52,023 nucleotides of DNA from F23-D06 sp963620035 (GCA_963620035.1 CAVEXN010000014.1:1-52023), one strand, 5' to 3'; shown: positions 39,336 to 49,515, numbered from the stretch's first letter. The notes: a model not told the origin generated them from the letters alone. Numbers and translations are program-made.

Positions 39336-40829
39336 ATGTCAAAGTCACTAAAACAGTTAGCGGGTCAAACCGTCATTTATGGGGCAACCAATATTATCGG
39401 TAGGCTGCTCAATTACTTGCTGGTGCCGCTTCATACATATGTTTTCTCAGATGCGGCACAATATGGGGTCGTGGGCGAACTCTACGCCTGGACAAGTCTT
39501 TTCATTGTAATCCTCACATACGGCATGGAGACGGCATTCTTCAATTTTTCCCGCAAAGAGGAAATCAAGGACAAGGTCTATACGACTATTGTGACCTCTC
39601 TTATGGTCACTTCTACGGTTTTCATTGTGCTGTGTTCTTGCTTCTCAACCCCTATCGCGGTATGGCTCAAGTATCCGGCACATCCCGAGTATGTGGTGTG
39701 GTTTTCCGTCATTATCGGCGTTGACGCATTATGCTCCATTTTTTTTGCACGGCTGCGCTATCTGAACAAGGCCATGCGGTTTGCGGCGGTGAAAATCACC
39801 AATATCCTCATCAATGTTTCGTTCAACCTGTTCTTTTTGCTGCTTTGTCCTTATCTGCTGAAGAATCATCCCGAACTCTACTTTGTCCGGCATATCTATA
39901 ATCCTCAAATCGGGGTAGGCTATATTTTCATCTCCAACCTGATTGCTTCGGTGGCTACGTTGCTGATGTTGCTTCCGGGTTTCTTCAGACAGAAGTATGC
40001 CTTTGACTTCGCGCTGTGGCGCAAGATGTTTGCATACGCTTTCCCGCTCCTTATCTTCGGGTTGGCCGGCATCGTTAACGAGACGATGGACCGCGTGCTG
40101 ATCAAGTATCTGTCTACCCGTCCCGACCCGCAGGCTTCGGTGGGCATCTACAGCGCCTGTTACAAGATTTCCATCATGATGACCATCTTTGTACAGGCTT
40201 TCAAATATGCGGCAGAACCTTTTTTCTTCAACAAGGCCAAAGACAAAGATGCGAAAGAGACCTATGCCGAGGTGATGACCGCTTTTGTGTTCGTATGCTC
40301 TGTCATATTTGTGGGCATTATGCTCTATATCGACATTGTGCAGTATTTTGTGGGGCCGGCTTACCGTGTCGGTCTCCCTATTGTGCCGATCCTGCTGCTT
40401 GCCAATCTGTTCTTAGGGATTTTCTATAATCTTTCCATATGGTACAAACTGACCGGCAAAACGAGATATGGGGCGTACATCGCTTTGATGGGCGCAGCGG
40501 TCACCTTGGCTCTCAATGCCTTGCTGATTCCGCGTTTCGACTATATGGGTGCGGCGTGGACCACGTTTGCCTGCTATTTCTTTATGATGGTCGTCTCTTA
40601 CTTGTTGGGGCAGAAGCATTATCATGTAAACTACAATCTGAAAAGGATACTGTTCTACATTGTTTTGGCTGTATGCGTTTACGGGTTGAGTCTCCTGATA
40701 AACCGCGGTTTGCACATCGAGCGGGTAGGCATCCGCCTGACGGTCAATACGGTTTTGTTGGCAGTCTATGGCTTGATGCTGGCTATGATGAACCGCAAAT
40801 ACCTGAAAACGCTGCTTCTTCGCCGGTAG
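39336..40829 (+). CDS. Polysaccharide (Wzx-like) flippase
   Basis: The 497-residue protein has about 12-14 hydrophobic segments spread over its full length and begins SLKQLAGQTVIYGATNIIGR, the common N-terminus of MVF/PST-type lipid-linked oligosaccharide flippases in Bacteroidetes. Such proteins move undecaprenyl-linked sugars across the inner membrane for O-antigen, capsule or exopolysaccharide. No glycosyltransferase or polymerase gene is adjacent, so the glycan is unknown; the outer-membrane barrel upstream may be related in function. It converges with nfeD with only two bases between the stops and no evident terminator. Confidence 0.88.
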   Translation: MSKSLKQLAGQTVIYGATNIIGRLLNYLLVPLHTYVFSDAAQYGVVGELYAWTSLFIVILTYGMETAFFNFSRKEEIKDKVYTTIVTSLMVTSTVFIVLCSCFSTPIAVWLKYPAHPEYVVWFSVIIGVDALCSIFFARLRYLNKAMRFAAVKITNILINVSFNLFFLLLCPYLLKNHPELYFVRHIYNPQIGVGYIFISNLIASVATLLMLLPGFFRQKYAFDFALWRKMFAYAFPLLIFGLAGIVNETMDRVLIKYLSTRPDPQASVGIYSACYKISIMMTIFVQAFKYAAEPFFFNKAKDKDAKETYAEVMTAFVFVCSVIFVGIMLYIDIVQYFVGPAYRVGLPIVPILLLANLFLGIFYNLSIWYKLTGKTRYGAYIALMGAAVTLALNALLIPRFDYMGAAWTTFACYFFMMVVSYLLGQKHYHVNYNLKRILFYIVLAVCVYGLSLLINRGLHIERVGIRLTVNTVLLAVYGLMLAMMNRKYLKTLLLRR

Positions 40830-40831
40830 CC

Positions 40832-42196
40832 CTATGCTTTTCTGACAATTAGCTGAGCATTCTCGAACCGAACAACCATGACGGCATCACCTTTGTCAAT
40901 CAGTCCGTGTTCGGCGGTGGCTTCCAGAATCGTTCCGTCAATTTCTATTTTCCCGGCAGGTCTCATAAAGGTCGCCGCCGTGCCGGTTTTGCCTATATAT
41001 TGCGACATCTGCATATCTTGGGCCACAAAACCATTGTCGTTGTCCAGATTGGTCTTGAGGGCAAGCGATCCGTATCGGGTGTCGGCGGAGATGAGTTTTT
41101 TGCCCAGCCACAGCGAAAAGAAGAAGCCGGTGACGGACGAGAGAACCACAATCAGCAAACTGCGCCCGATTTGGAGGGCGGCGTCAAGGTCGGGGTCGAA
41201 CCGGAAGTGGAAATTGACATTGAAGACCATGGCCAGCACGAGCGATGCGACGATGAGCACGATGCCAGAGATGCCCGCGACACCGAAGCCTGGGATGACG
41301 AAGAACTCCAGCATCAGCAGGACAAGTCCGGCGAGAAAGACCAGGATTTCCCAATGCTGCGCGAGTCCTTCCAGATAATGCGGCGCAAAATAGAGCAGGG
41401 CGGCGGTCAGGGCAATCGCGAGCGGCAGACCAATGCCAGGGCTTTGCAGTTCAAAGTAGATGCCGCCTACAATGCAGGCTATCAGCAGTCCGCTTACCAC
41501 AGGGTTTACCAGAAAGTTGATGAGGCGGTCGATCCACGACAGTTCCTGCTCAACCCACACGTATGGGCTGATGCCGGCCTTTTCCAACACCTGTTCGCGG
41601 CTTTCGGCGAGTCCTTCGCAATAGTGGTTGTCCATAGCCTCTTCGCCGGTGAAGGTCAGCACCTTGCCTTGCGGGCTTATGCCGTTGACCACAATGTCAG
41701 GGTCAACCATGGCTTGTGCAATGTCGGGGTCGCGTCCGTTCTTTTCAGCCGTGGCGCGCATCAGGGAACGCATGTACGACTGGTATTTGTCGGGCAAGAT
41801 TTCACCGCTTTGGTTCACGACAGATGCGGCGCCGAACGAAGCCCCGGGCGCCATATAGATGCTGTCGCATGCGATGGTTATGAGTGCGCCGGCAGAGGCC
41901 GCGTTGTTGTTGATGAACACTATGGTGGGCATCGGCGCGTTCAGCAGCAGGGTGCGGATCTTGTCGGCAGCCTCCAGTTCACCGCCAAAGGTGTTCAACT
42001 CCAGAAACAGGAAGTCGGCCCGCTGCGCTTCGGCCTCTTTTACGGCTTGCTCTGTCAGACGCAAGGCCGGTTTGGAAATGTTGTCGTCAATGGCATAGTA
42101 GTAAATCTTGTCGGCATGCTGCGCAATGGAGACCGGAACGGCCGCCATGACAAGGACGAACAGCAGGATGGGACAGATAAGGTTGCGGGCACTCAT
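40832..42196 (-). CDS. NfeD-like membrane serine protease (ClpP class)
   Basis: The long form of NfeD combines a periplasmic ClpP-type protease, a membrane domain and a C-terminal OB fold. The start at 42196 (MSARN) gives a signal peptide (ICPILLFVLVMAAVPVSIAQ) and 454 residues; an ATG at 42253, nine bases past the dnaE stop, is an alternative. The protease domain shows FLELNTFGGELEAADKIRT, NNNAASAGALITIACDSIYM with the likely nucleophile serine, and a candidate lysine in RATAEKNGRDPDI. Five or so hydrophobic helices follow (about residues 220-380), and the end (KIEIDGTILEATAEHGLIDKG) matches the NfeD OB fold. Partners are usually stomatin/flotillin proteins, but none is adjacent. Confidence 0.9.
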   Translation of the reverse strand: MSARNLICPILLFVLVMAAVPVSIAQHADKIYYYAIDDNISKPALRLTEQAVKEAEAQRADFLFLELNTFGGELEAADKIRTLLLNAPMPTIVFINNNAASAGALITIACDSIYMAPGASFGAASVVNQSGEILPDKYQSYMRSLMRATAEKNGRDPDIAQAMVDPDIVVNGISPQGKVLTFTGEEAMDNHYCEGLAESREQVLEKAGISPYVWVEQELSWIDRLINFLVNPVVSGLLIACIVGGIYFELQSPGIGLPLAIALTAALLYFAPHYLEGLAQHWEILVFLAGLVLLMLEFFVIPGFGVAGISGIVLIVASLVLAMVFNVNFHFRFDPDLDAALQIGRSLLIVVLSSVTGFFFSLWLGKKLISADTRYGSLALKTNLDNDNGFVAQDMQMSQYIGKTGTAATFMRPAGKIEIDGTILEATAEHGLIDKGDAVMVVRFENAQLIVRKA

Positions 42197-42261
42197 GGCA
42201 GCCGGATTATTGGTCGGATTGCAGGGAGCGGGGAATAAAGCGGTCTTTTTCATAGCGGTTT

Positions 42262-45200
42262 TCAATTCAGTTCTACGGAATAGTTGACGGGTAGGGTCAG
42301 GTTGTTGAGGAACTTTTCGGGGTTGACCTTCGTGTTGTGGTTGGCGAAATCGGAATAGTAAACCCCATTGTTTTCGAGGATGCGCAAGCAGAACGGCGTG
42401 TCCCCGGGATTGGCGGAAAGCTGTTGTTTCAGTTCGTACGACAGTTCCATAGAGAGGTCTTGCACGCTGATGACAATCCGCACCTCCTTGCAGTATTTTT
42501 CATAAACATCTTCAAGAAAGAGCACCTGCACGGGCTTGACGTCCGTCCGTGTGGTTTCTGTGCCGTCTTTGTTCCGCCAATGCTTGATGTCGAGGATGGC
42601 GCTGATGAAAAGCCGCTTGCCTTTGTCGAAGAAGTGGCTGTATTTGGTGAAATCTTCGCCGGAGAGATACCATTTCCAAGTGTTGTCGTACTCTTCGAGG
42701 GTGATGTTGCCGTAATCTTTGTTGTTGACGGTGACGCCACGCTTTATGTCGGTGACGATGCCTACAAATGAGAATTTCTTGTTGCCGGAAAACTTTTTCT
42801 GCATTTCGTCAGGTCTGCCGAGTTGTGCCAAGTTGACGTTGGCATAACTCTGTATGATGTGTCTGAACTCGTCAAGCGGGTGTGCCGAAATGTAGAAGCC
42901 CGCAATCTCTTTCTCGTTTTTCACCTGTTCGTAGGTGCTCCAAGGTTCACATTCCGGTATTTGGGGGTTCGTATCCTCTTTCAAGGTGGTGTCCATATCG
43001 AAGATGGTGAACTGGTTCTGGTCGTTGTGCTTTTTCCCGGCAAAGGCTATGAGGGTGTCCACGAAGTTATGTCCGGGTTTGTCTTCATAGAAAAACTGTG
43101 CGCGGTGCATACTCCGGAAAGAGTCGAAAGTGCCGGTCATGGCCAAGGCCTCAATGCAGCGTTTGTTGCAGTTGCGGGTGTTTACGCGTGAGATGAAGTC
43201 GAAAATGTCGGCGAAGGGCCCGTGTTCGGCGCGTTCGGCGATGATGCTGTCCACGGCGCTGCCGCCCACGCCTTTGAGGGCGGCAAGTCCGAAACGGATG
43301 TTGCCTTGCTTGTTCACGGTGAAAGTGGCGTCCGACTCATTGATGTCTGGCCCGAGAACCTTGATGTTCTTGCGCTGCACATCCTCTATCAGGTTGCTGA
43401 TTTCGGCAATGTCGTCGAGGTTGTTGGTAAGGTTGGCCGCCATGAACTCTGCCGGGTAGTGTGCTTTGAGGTATGCCGTCTGGTAGGCGACCCAGGAGTA
43501 ACAGGTGGCGTGCGACTTGTTGAAAGCGTAGGAGGCGAATTTTTCCCAGTCACCCCAGATTTTCTCCAACACCTTGGAGTCGTGACCGTTGGCGGAACCT
43601 TGTTCTATGAATTTGGGCTTCATTTTGTCCAACATGGCTTTCTGTTTCTTGCCCATGGCTTTCCGGAGCGTGTCTGACTCGCCGCGCGTGAAGTTGGCCA
43701 GCAGGCGCGAAAGAAGCATCACCTGTTCCTGATATACCGTGATGCCGTAGGTGTCTTTCAGGTAACGTTCCATGATGGGGATGTCGTACCGGATCTCTTC
43801 GCGTCCTTGCTTGCGCCGTATGAACTGCGGAATGTAGTCCATAGGGCCGGGACGGTAAAGTGCGTTCATAGCGATGATGTCCTCGAACTTGCTCGGTTTG
43901 AGTTCTTTGAGGTATTTCTGCATGCCCGGGGACTCAAATTGGAAAGTGGCGACGGTGTCGCCGTTGCAGAACAATTCGTAGGTCGCGGGGTCGTCTATCG
44001 GTATGGTGTCGATGTCGAGGTCGATGCCTTTCGATTTCTTGATGTTCTTTAAGGCTTCATTGATGATAGAGAGGGTTTTCAGGCCCAAGAAGTCCATCTT
44101 GATGAGTCCTACGTCCTCGATGACAGAGCCTTCGTATTGGGTGACGATCACGTCCTGCTTGCTGCCTTTGTCTTCGAGGGCTGCCATCGGGACAAAATTG
44201 GTGAGGTCGTCGGCGCCGATGATGATGCCGCATGCGTGAACCCCGACTTGCCGGACCGTGCCTTCCAGTTTTGCGGCATATTTAAGGACGTCATGTTCGT
44301 TCTGGCTGCCGTGCTCATAGCGTTCATTCAGTTCCGGCACCATGTCGAGACAGTTTTTGATGCTCACTTTCGGGGCCTTGTGCGTCTTGGGGTCTTCGGG
44401 GAATTTGTCGGGTATGAGTTTCGTCAGTTCTATGGACTCCTTGAGGCTAAGGTCATGCACGCGCGCCACGTCTTTGATGCTCGACTTGGCGGCCATGGTC
44501 CCGTAGGTGATGATGTGCGCCACACGCTTCTCACCGTACTTCTCGGTAATCCAATCGAGGATGCGGTAGCGTCCTTCATCGTCGAAGTCCACGTCGATGT
44601 CAGGCAGTGAGATGCGGTCCGGGTTCAGGAAACGTTCAAACAGCAGGTCATATTTCAGTGGGTCTATGTTGGTGATGCCTAAGCAGTAAGCCACAACCGA
44701 GCCTGCCGCCGAACCACGGCCGGGACCTACGGACACGCCCATTTTCCTTGCAGCATCGATGAAGTCATAAACAATCAGGAAGTATCCGGGAAAGCCCATG
44801 TTCCGCATTACACTCAACTCAAAGTCAATGCGTTCCTGCACGTCATCGGCTAACGTCTCACCGTAGCGGCGTCGCGCTCCCTCCATAGTGAGCTTGCGGA
44901 GGTAGTCGGATTCCAGCTTGATGCGGTAAACGCGCTCGTAGCCGCCCAGTTTCTCAATGCGCCCTTTCCCCTCCTCGTCATGTTCGAACTCCTTTTTCAG
45001 GTCTTCTTCCGAAAAACGTTCCTTATAAGACTGAAGCGTCCCGAACTCTTCCGGTATGTCAAATATAGGCATGATAGGGTCATGCTTGAGTTTATAGGTC
45101 TCCACCTTGTCCACTATTTCCCGGGTGTTGGCCAAGGCCTCGGGCAGGTCGGCAAACAGCGCTGCCATCTCTTCCGGCGATTTCAGCCACTCCTGCTTGG

Positions 45201-46077
45201 TGTAGTGCAGGCGGTCGGCATCGTTCAGTTTTTTGCCGGTGCTGAGGCAGATGAGCCGGTCGTGCGCTTCCGCATCGTCTTCTTCTACGAAATGCACGTC
45301 GTTGGTGGCGATGAACTTTACGCCGGTCTCGGCGGAAAGGCGGAGTATGCCTTGGTTGACGATTTCCTGCTGCTCAAATACGGAGGTGTCGCCGCCGGGC
45401 TTGTCGGTCTTGTGTCGCTGCAGTTCCAGATAATAGTCGTCGCCGAAGAGGTTTTTGTACCACTCCACAGTTTTTTTCGCTTTTTCGTAGTCGTTGTTCA
45501 GCAGCGCTTTCGGCACCTCGCCGGCCAGACAAGCCGAGGAGACGATCAACCCCTCGTGGTACTTCTCCAGCAATTCACGGTCTATGCGCGGCTTGACGTA
45601 CCGGCCTTCTATCCAGGCATACGATATGAGTTTGCAGAGTGAGTGGTAGCCTTTCTCGTTCTTGGCAAGCAGTACGAGGTGGTAGCCGCTGTAGTTCTCT
45701 TTGTTCTCGTGAACAAGCCGGCTTCCGGTCGGGTTGCTTTTGGTCTGTCTGGCAACGTATGCCTCGCATCCGAATATGGGCTTGAAAATGCGGCTCCGCG
45801 CCTGCACCAACTTTTCCTGCTGCTGCAGCCTGTCGCTCTCGTCCGTCATCTCAAGCATCGCTTTTTCGAGTTCTTCGATCTCTGATTGGCACTCCTTGTT
45901 CTTTTTATCGACATAGTTGAAGAACTCTTTGATACCGAACATGTTCCCATGGTCAGTCACGGCCATGGCGTTCATGCCGCTTCGCAGGCATTTCTCCACC
46001 AGGCCGGGGATGGTGGACATGCCATCCAATAACGAATATTCTGTATGGACGTGAAGATGTGTGAATTGTGTTGTCAT
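42262..46077 (-). CDS. dnaE: DNA polymerase III subunit alpha
   Basis: DnaE is the replicative polymerase. At 1271 residues it is full length for the Bacteroidetes form. The PHP domain opens FTHLHVHTEYSLLDGMSTIP with TDHGNMFGI; the catalytic palm carries VGPGRGSAAGSVVAYCLGIT and LPDIDVDFDDEGR with the metal-binding Asp residues; the finger region has ALYRPGPMDYIPQFI. An OB domain follows (KFSFVGIVTDIKRGV). The gene has its own promoter box and is followed by nfeD without a gap that would hold a terminator. Confidence 0.97.
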   Translation of the reverse strand: MTTQFTHLHVHTEYSLLDGMSTIPGLVEKCLRSGMNAMAVTDHGNMFGIKEFFNYVDKKNKECQSEIEELEKAMLEMTDESDRLQQQEKLVQARSRIFKPIFGCEAYVARQTKSNPTGSRLVHENKENYSGYHLVLLAKNEKGYHSLCKLISYAWIEGRYVKPRIDRELLEKYHEGLIVSSACLAGEVPKALLNNDYEKAKKTVEWYKNLFGDDYYLELQRHKTDKPGGDTSVFEQQEIVNQGILRLSAETGVKFIATNDVHFVEEDDAEAHDRLICLSTGKKLNDADRLHYTKQEWLKSPEEMAALFADLPEALANTREIVDKVETYKLKHDPIMPIFDIPEEFGTLQSYKERFSEEDLKKEFEHDEEGKGRIEKLGGYERVYRIKLESDYLRKLTMEGARRRYGETLADDVQERIDFELSVMRNMGFPGYFLIVYDFIDAARKMGVSVGPGRGSAAGSVVAYCLGITNIDPLKYDLLFERFLNPDRISLPDIDVDFDDEGRYRILDWITEKYGEKRVAHIITYGTMAAKSSIKDVARVHDLSLKESIELTKLIPDKFPEDPKTHKAPKVSIKNCLDMVPELNERYEHGSQNEHDVLKYAAKLEGTVRQVGVHACGIIIGADDLTNFVPMAALEDKGSKQDVIVTQYEGSVIEDVGLIKMDFLGLKTLSIINEALKNIKKSKGIDLDIDTIPIDDPATYELFCNGDTVATFQFESPGMQKYLKELKPSKFEDIIAMNALYRPGPMDYIPQFIRRKQGREEIRYDIPIMERYLKDTYGITVYQEQVMLLSRLLANFTRGESDTLRKAMGKKQKAMLDKMKPKFIEQGSANGHDSKVLEKIWGDWEKFASYAFNKSHATCYSWVAYQTAYLKAHYPAEFMAANLTNNLDDIAEISNLIEDVQRKNIKVLGPDINESDATFTVNKQGNIRFGLAALKGVGGSAVDSIIAERAEHGPFADIFDFISRVNTRNCNKRCIEALAMTGTFDSFRSMHRAQFFYEDKPGHNFVDTLIAFAGKKHNDQNQFTIFDMDTTLKEDTNPQIPECEPWSTYEQVKNEKEIAGFYISAHPLDEFRHIIQSYANVNLAQLGRPDEMQKKFSGNKKFSFVGIVTDIKRGVTVNNKDYGNITLEEYDNTWKWYLSGEDFTKYSHFFDKGKRLFISAILDIKHWRNKDGTETTRTDVKPVQVLFLEDVYEKYCKEVRIVISVQDLSMELSYELKQQLSANPGDTPFCLRILENNGVYYSDFANHNTKVNPEKFLNNLTLPVNYSVELN

Positions 46078-46099
46078 GCTTTTGGGAAATATTCAGTCG

Positions 46100-46107
46100 C
46101 AAATATA
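46100..46107 (-). promoter_or_regulatory. Bacteroidetes -7 box (TATATTTG) for dnaE
   Basis: The minus-strand TATATTTG followed by CGAC lies 22 bases upstream of the dnaE ATG. No clear -33 element is visible at standard spacing. Confidence 0.5.
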
Positions 46108-46150
46108 CAAAAAACGTCCTGTGATGACTTTTCACCGGACGACAAAAAAG

Positions 46151-46182
46151 AAGAAGAGCATGCCTTTTGACATACCCTTCTT
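46151..46182 (-). terminator. Terminator after the large T9SS surface protein gene
   Basis: On the minus strand AAGAAGGGTATG pairs with CATGCTCTTCTT (12 bp, two G-U) around an 8-base loop, followed by C and a TTTTTT run. It is 48 bases past the stop. A second small hairpin, TCCTGAA/TTCAGGA, lies between them at 46189-46205. Confidence 0.75.
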
Positions 46183-46230
46183 CTATAATCCTGAAATGTT
46201 CAGGACTATGGTTGGATGATTCGTGACAGT

Positions 46231-49200
46231 TTAGCGGGCAACCGTGATTTTCTGGGTTGTGATACCGGCTTCAGTCGTCACTTCCATGAAATACATTCCG
46301 TTGGAAAGGTTGGAGATGTTGACCGTGGCGTTGCTGTCATTTTCGCTTGCAGAATAGACGCATTGGCCAGCCATATTGACGATGCGGATGCTCTCGATGT
46401 TGCCGCCGGCATTCACGTTGATGATGCTGGAAGCAGGGTTGGGATAGATGTTGAGAGAGTTCCTCAGGTCTTCAACGCCGACGCCTTCGGTGATGCTGAT
46501 GTCGTCAATTTTCAGAATGAAAATGTCCGTGATGTTGTTGTGGACGAATGCGATGTTGACGTTCTGTCCTGCGAATTGTGCAAGGCTGACCGTTCTTTCA
46601 ACGTAGTCTGATCCATCGAGTGTGACGTCAAAGACTGTCGTGAAGTTATTGACATCGTATCCTGAAGTGGAGACTTTAACTTGATAATGTTCTTCGAAGT
46701 AATCGGGATCCATAGGAGCGTCGAACCATTTGAGGGTTGCGCCTTGTGCCGGGATAGTGATGGTAGGTGTAATCAGCCAGTTGTCAGGGGTAAGAGCGCC
46801 GAAATCGTTGTCGTAGGATGCAGACAGATAGAAACCATCGCCAGTGTGGGCGTAATTCTCGTCACTGTAAGGCTGCCAGCTGTATCCGTCGCCGTCGCGG
46901 TCAATGTTTTGCCAGCATTGGGAAAGTTCTTCTTCGAAATCCTCGGTGAACGGAAGGGAAAGCGGAGCGGAGCAGTCAATTGCGGCGCCGGTGACGGCGA
47001 TGGTGGCATTGGCCGTGCCGCTGGTCAGGGTAACCGTACCGTTTTGTGTGCCCTCAGCCGTGGGGTTGTAACGAACATACAGTGTGCCACCTGCGGCGGG
47101 AAGCGTAGCGGTGGCGGCGAATGTGGTGTTGTCGGCAGAAACCTCAAACGGGGCCGCGGTGGACACAGCGATGTCGCCGGTCAGAGCCAGACCTGTAACA
47201 GTGACGGTTGCTTCGACGGTTGAGCCAATCAGTGTGCTGCCGAAGTCAACAGTCTCGGCGGAGGTGTGGATAAGTCCGCCTTCAGGCATGATGTTGATGT
47301 TGAAGTCGGTGATGTAGAGGCGGAACATGTCGGCTTCAGAGGTGCAGTGGAATGCGATCTTATAAGAGCCGTTCAGGTTGGCGAGGCTGATAAACATCGT
47401 CTGGTATGTGGCGTCCGTGACATTGATGACAGAGGAGAGGGCGACAGTGTCGGTGGTGCTGATGGCATATACCTGGAATTTCTCCGCATAGACGGTGTTT
47501 GCCGCTCTATACTGGAATGAAACATACTGTGTGCCGTCCAGGGTGAAGACCGGCGAAACCAACCAGTCGTCCGCAGCATTTACGCTGTTGTAAGAGTATG
47601 AAGCGTAAGCGGCGTCGGCGGTGTTGCCGAATGCGAATGTGGAACCGTCGTTGTTGGCGTCTTTCACGGTCCAGCAGTCGGTCAGGTTGGCATCGGAAAA
47701 GTTGCAGGTGTAAGGAATGGGGTTCTGGCTGCAGTCGAGTGCTGTGCCGGTCAGGGTGATGGTGTCGTTGGAGACTCCGGTGTTGGAGAGAACGACCATG
47801 CCATTGTCAGTGCCTTCGGAAACCGGGGTGTATTTCACATACAGCAAGCCGCCGGCCTGGGGAAGTGTGGCAGTCGTGGCGAACGTGTTGCCGTCAGCCG
47901 AAACGGAGAACGGGGCCGTTGTGGTGGCCGTGATGTTTCCTGTCAGCATGAAAGCTGAGACGTTGGCAGAGAGCGTGGCGTCATTGCCAATGATGACATT
48001 GCCGTAGTTGAGCGCGTCCTGGTCGGCGATGATGGCAGGCACATTCTCCATGAGTTTGAAATCGTCAAGGAAAATGTAGTTGTCGTATGTCCAGAACCAG
48101 TAGGTGAAGGACCCGATTTCAGTGGCCTGCACGGCGACGTATTTTGCGGTGGCGGGAACGACTCCGCGCCAAGGAGTGAAGTCGATGTCCGTATCAACCG
48201 TGACAGTGTCAATCCAGGTGAAGGCGTTGATGTCTGAAGTTGTGCCGTAACCTACGCGGAACGTTGAAGAGGAACTGCTGCCGACATAGGTTCTGTATTT
48301 GAACTCAAGACGCATTTCGCTGGCAGGTGTGACGTTGATTTCCGGGGTCATCAGGTAGGAGCCGGAAGAAGGATAGGCGATGCCGTAGTTGCCGGCCGCT
48401 GTGTCTATGTTGAGACGCAGGAATGTGCTGCCGTCCGTGCTCCAGCAGTTGGGTACAATGACTTGCTGGGAGTTGAAGTTCTCAACGTAGGGAAGCGTGA
48501 CAATGGCGTTGGTACAGTTGATAGATGTGCCGTTGAGCGTGACGGTGACATCGGTGGCACCGGTGGAAGAGAGCGTAACCGTGCCGGTGTGGGCGCCTTC
48601 TGTAGTCGGGGCATATTTCACATAGAGTGTGCCGCCGGTTGCGGGCAGGGTGGCTGTTGCTCCGAACGTGGTGTTGTCAGCCGAAACGGAGAACGGGGCC
48701 GCTGTGGTGGCGGTGATGCCGGCCGTGAGCACATAACCCATAACAGCAACTTCTTGAACGCTGAAATTGTTCATGTGAACGTCAGTCCAGGTCAAGGTCG
48801 TGGGGTTGGCGGCAACTGTAGCGGTGGTAGGTTGGGAAACAACGGCAAAGTCGTCGAGGTCAAGCCAGTACATGTCCGTGGTGTTGTAGTGACGGATGGC
48901 AATGTAAATGGTCTGGCCAACGTAGGCGTTCAGGCTGATGGTCTTTTGCTCCCAGTCGGCTGTTGACGTTGCCGTGAGAACCGGCGTGGTGGCTGTAAAA
49001 GCGGCAACCGTATTGGATGTGGCTACATATACGCTGTAGTTCTCGGCAGCGTAACTTTCATCCTGACCTTTGATGTAGAATGTAAGGTCAGCGTTTCCGG
49101 TGATCTGTACGGCAGGGGAAATCAGCCAGTTGTCGGGCGTGAGTTCTCCGACGTTGTTAATGTAGGAAGCGGAGGCTATACAGCCGTAGGCTGTGCCGTG

Positions 49201-49374
49201 CCGGTCTTCGAATGACATGGTAGCATCCCAGGTGTAGGAGTCCCCGTCGGCGTCAACGGTTGTCCATCCGGAGGGAAGGGTGTTTGAATCGAAACTCTCC
49301 GAAAGGAGGGTCGTCTGTGCATTGAGTGCGCATGCGGCGCACATCATCAATGCAAACGTGATAAACTTTTTCAT
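46231..49374 (-). CDS. Large modular surface protein with choice-of-anchor J-like and Ig-like repeats and a T9SS type A sorting domain
   Basis: The 1047-residue protein has a signal peptide (MKKFITFALMMCAACALNAQ) and then alternates two module types. Four choice-of-anchor J/MAM-like modules of about 150 residues (the first beginning WTTVDADGDSYTWDATM, the last WQNIDRDGDGYSWQPY; marker NWLISPAVQIT) are separated by three Ig-like repeats of about 100 residues, each containing a variant of TTAAPFSVSADNTTFGATAT followed by GTLYVKYAPTTEG. It ends with a type A sorting domain (LNIYPNPASSIINVNAGG to TTQKITVAR). Such modules in cleaved adhesins and gingipain relatives bind host or matrix ligands. No protease domain is present. 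Its own promoter box lies upstream. Confidence 0.9.
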   Translation of the reverse strand: MKKFITFALMMCAACALNAQTTLLSESFDSNTLPSGWTTVDADGDSYTWDATMSFEDRHGTAYGCIASASYINNVGELTPDNWLISPAVQITGNADLTFYIKGQDESYAAENYSVYVATSNTVAAFTATTPVLTATSTADWEQKTISLNAYVGQTIYIAIRHYNTTDMYWLDLDDFAVVSQPTTATVAANPTTLTWTDVHMNNFSVQEVAVMGYVLTAGITATTAAPFSVSADNTTFGATATLPATGGTLYVKYAPTTEGAHTGTVTLSSTGATDVTVTLNGTSINCTNAIVTLPYVENFNSQQVIVPNCWSTDGSTFLRLNIDTAAGNYGIAYPSSGSYLMTPEINVTPASEMRLEFKYRTYVGSSSSSTFRVGYGTTSDINAFTWIDTVTVDTDIDFTPWRGVVPATAKYVAVQATEIGSFTYWFWTYDNYIFLDDFKLMENVPAIIADQDALNYGNVIIGNDATLSANVSAFMLTGNITATTTAPFSVSADGNTFATTATLPQAGGLLYVKYTPVSEGTDNGMVVLSNTGVSNDTITLTGTALDCSQNPIPYTCNFSDANLTDCWTVKDANNDGSTFAFGNTADAAYASYSYNSVNAADDWLVSPVFTLDGTQYVSFQYRAANTVYAEKFQVYAISTTDTVALSSVINVTDATYQTMFISLANLNGSYKIAFHCTSEADMFRLYITDFNINIMPEGGLIHTSAETVDFGSTLIGSTVEATVTVTGLALTGDIAVSTAAPFEVSADNTTFAATATLPAAGGTLYVRYNPTAEGTQNGTVTLTSGTANATIAVTGAAIDCSAPLSLPFTEDFEEELSQCWQNIDRDGDGYSWQPYSDENYAHTGDGFYLSASYDNDFGALTPDNWLITPTITIPAQGATLKWFDAPMDPDYFEEHYQVKVSTSGYDVNNFTTVFDVTLDGSDYVERTVSLAQFAGQNVNIAFVHNNITDIFILKIDDISITEGVGVEDLRNSLNIYPNPASSIINVNAGGNIESIRIVNMAGQCVYSASENDSNATVNISNLSNGMYFMEVTTEAGITTQKITVAR

Positions 49375-49439
49375 TTTTTTGTTGTTTAATTGAATTAAGA
49401 TATATTATTATATCAAATTTTGTTCCGAATTTGAATTTG

Positions 49440-49447
49440 CAAAAATA
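49440..49447 (-). promoter_or_regulatory. Bacteroidetes -7 box (TATTTTTG) for the large T9SS gene
   Basis: The minus-strand TATTTTTG followed by CAAATTC lies 65 bases upstream of the ATG at 49374. It is divergent from the box at 49516, with 68 bases between them. Confidence 0.5.
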
Positions 49448-49515
49448 ACATTTTATTCTTAATGTAAAAACGTTCGGCATTTTTTATGAAAAAAAGAACC
49501 ATACCTTTTTTTCCA

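Noticed and set aside
40907..42238. 443-codon open frame antisense to nfeD
   Set aside because: nfeD motifs are intact on the other strand; the antisense product is low-information and has no promoter box.
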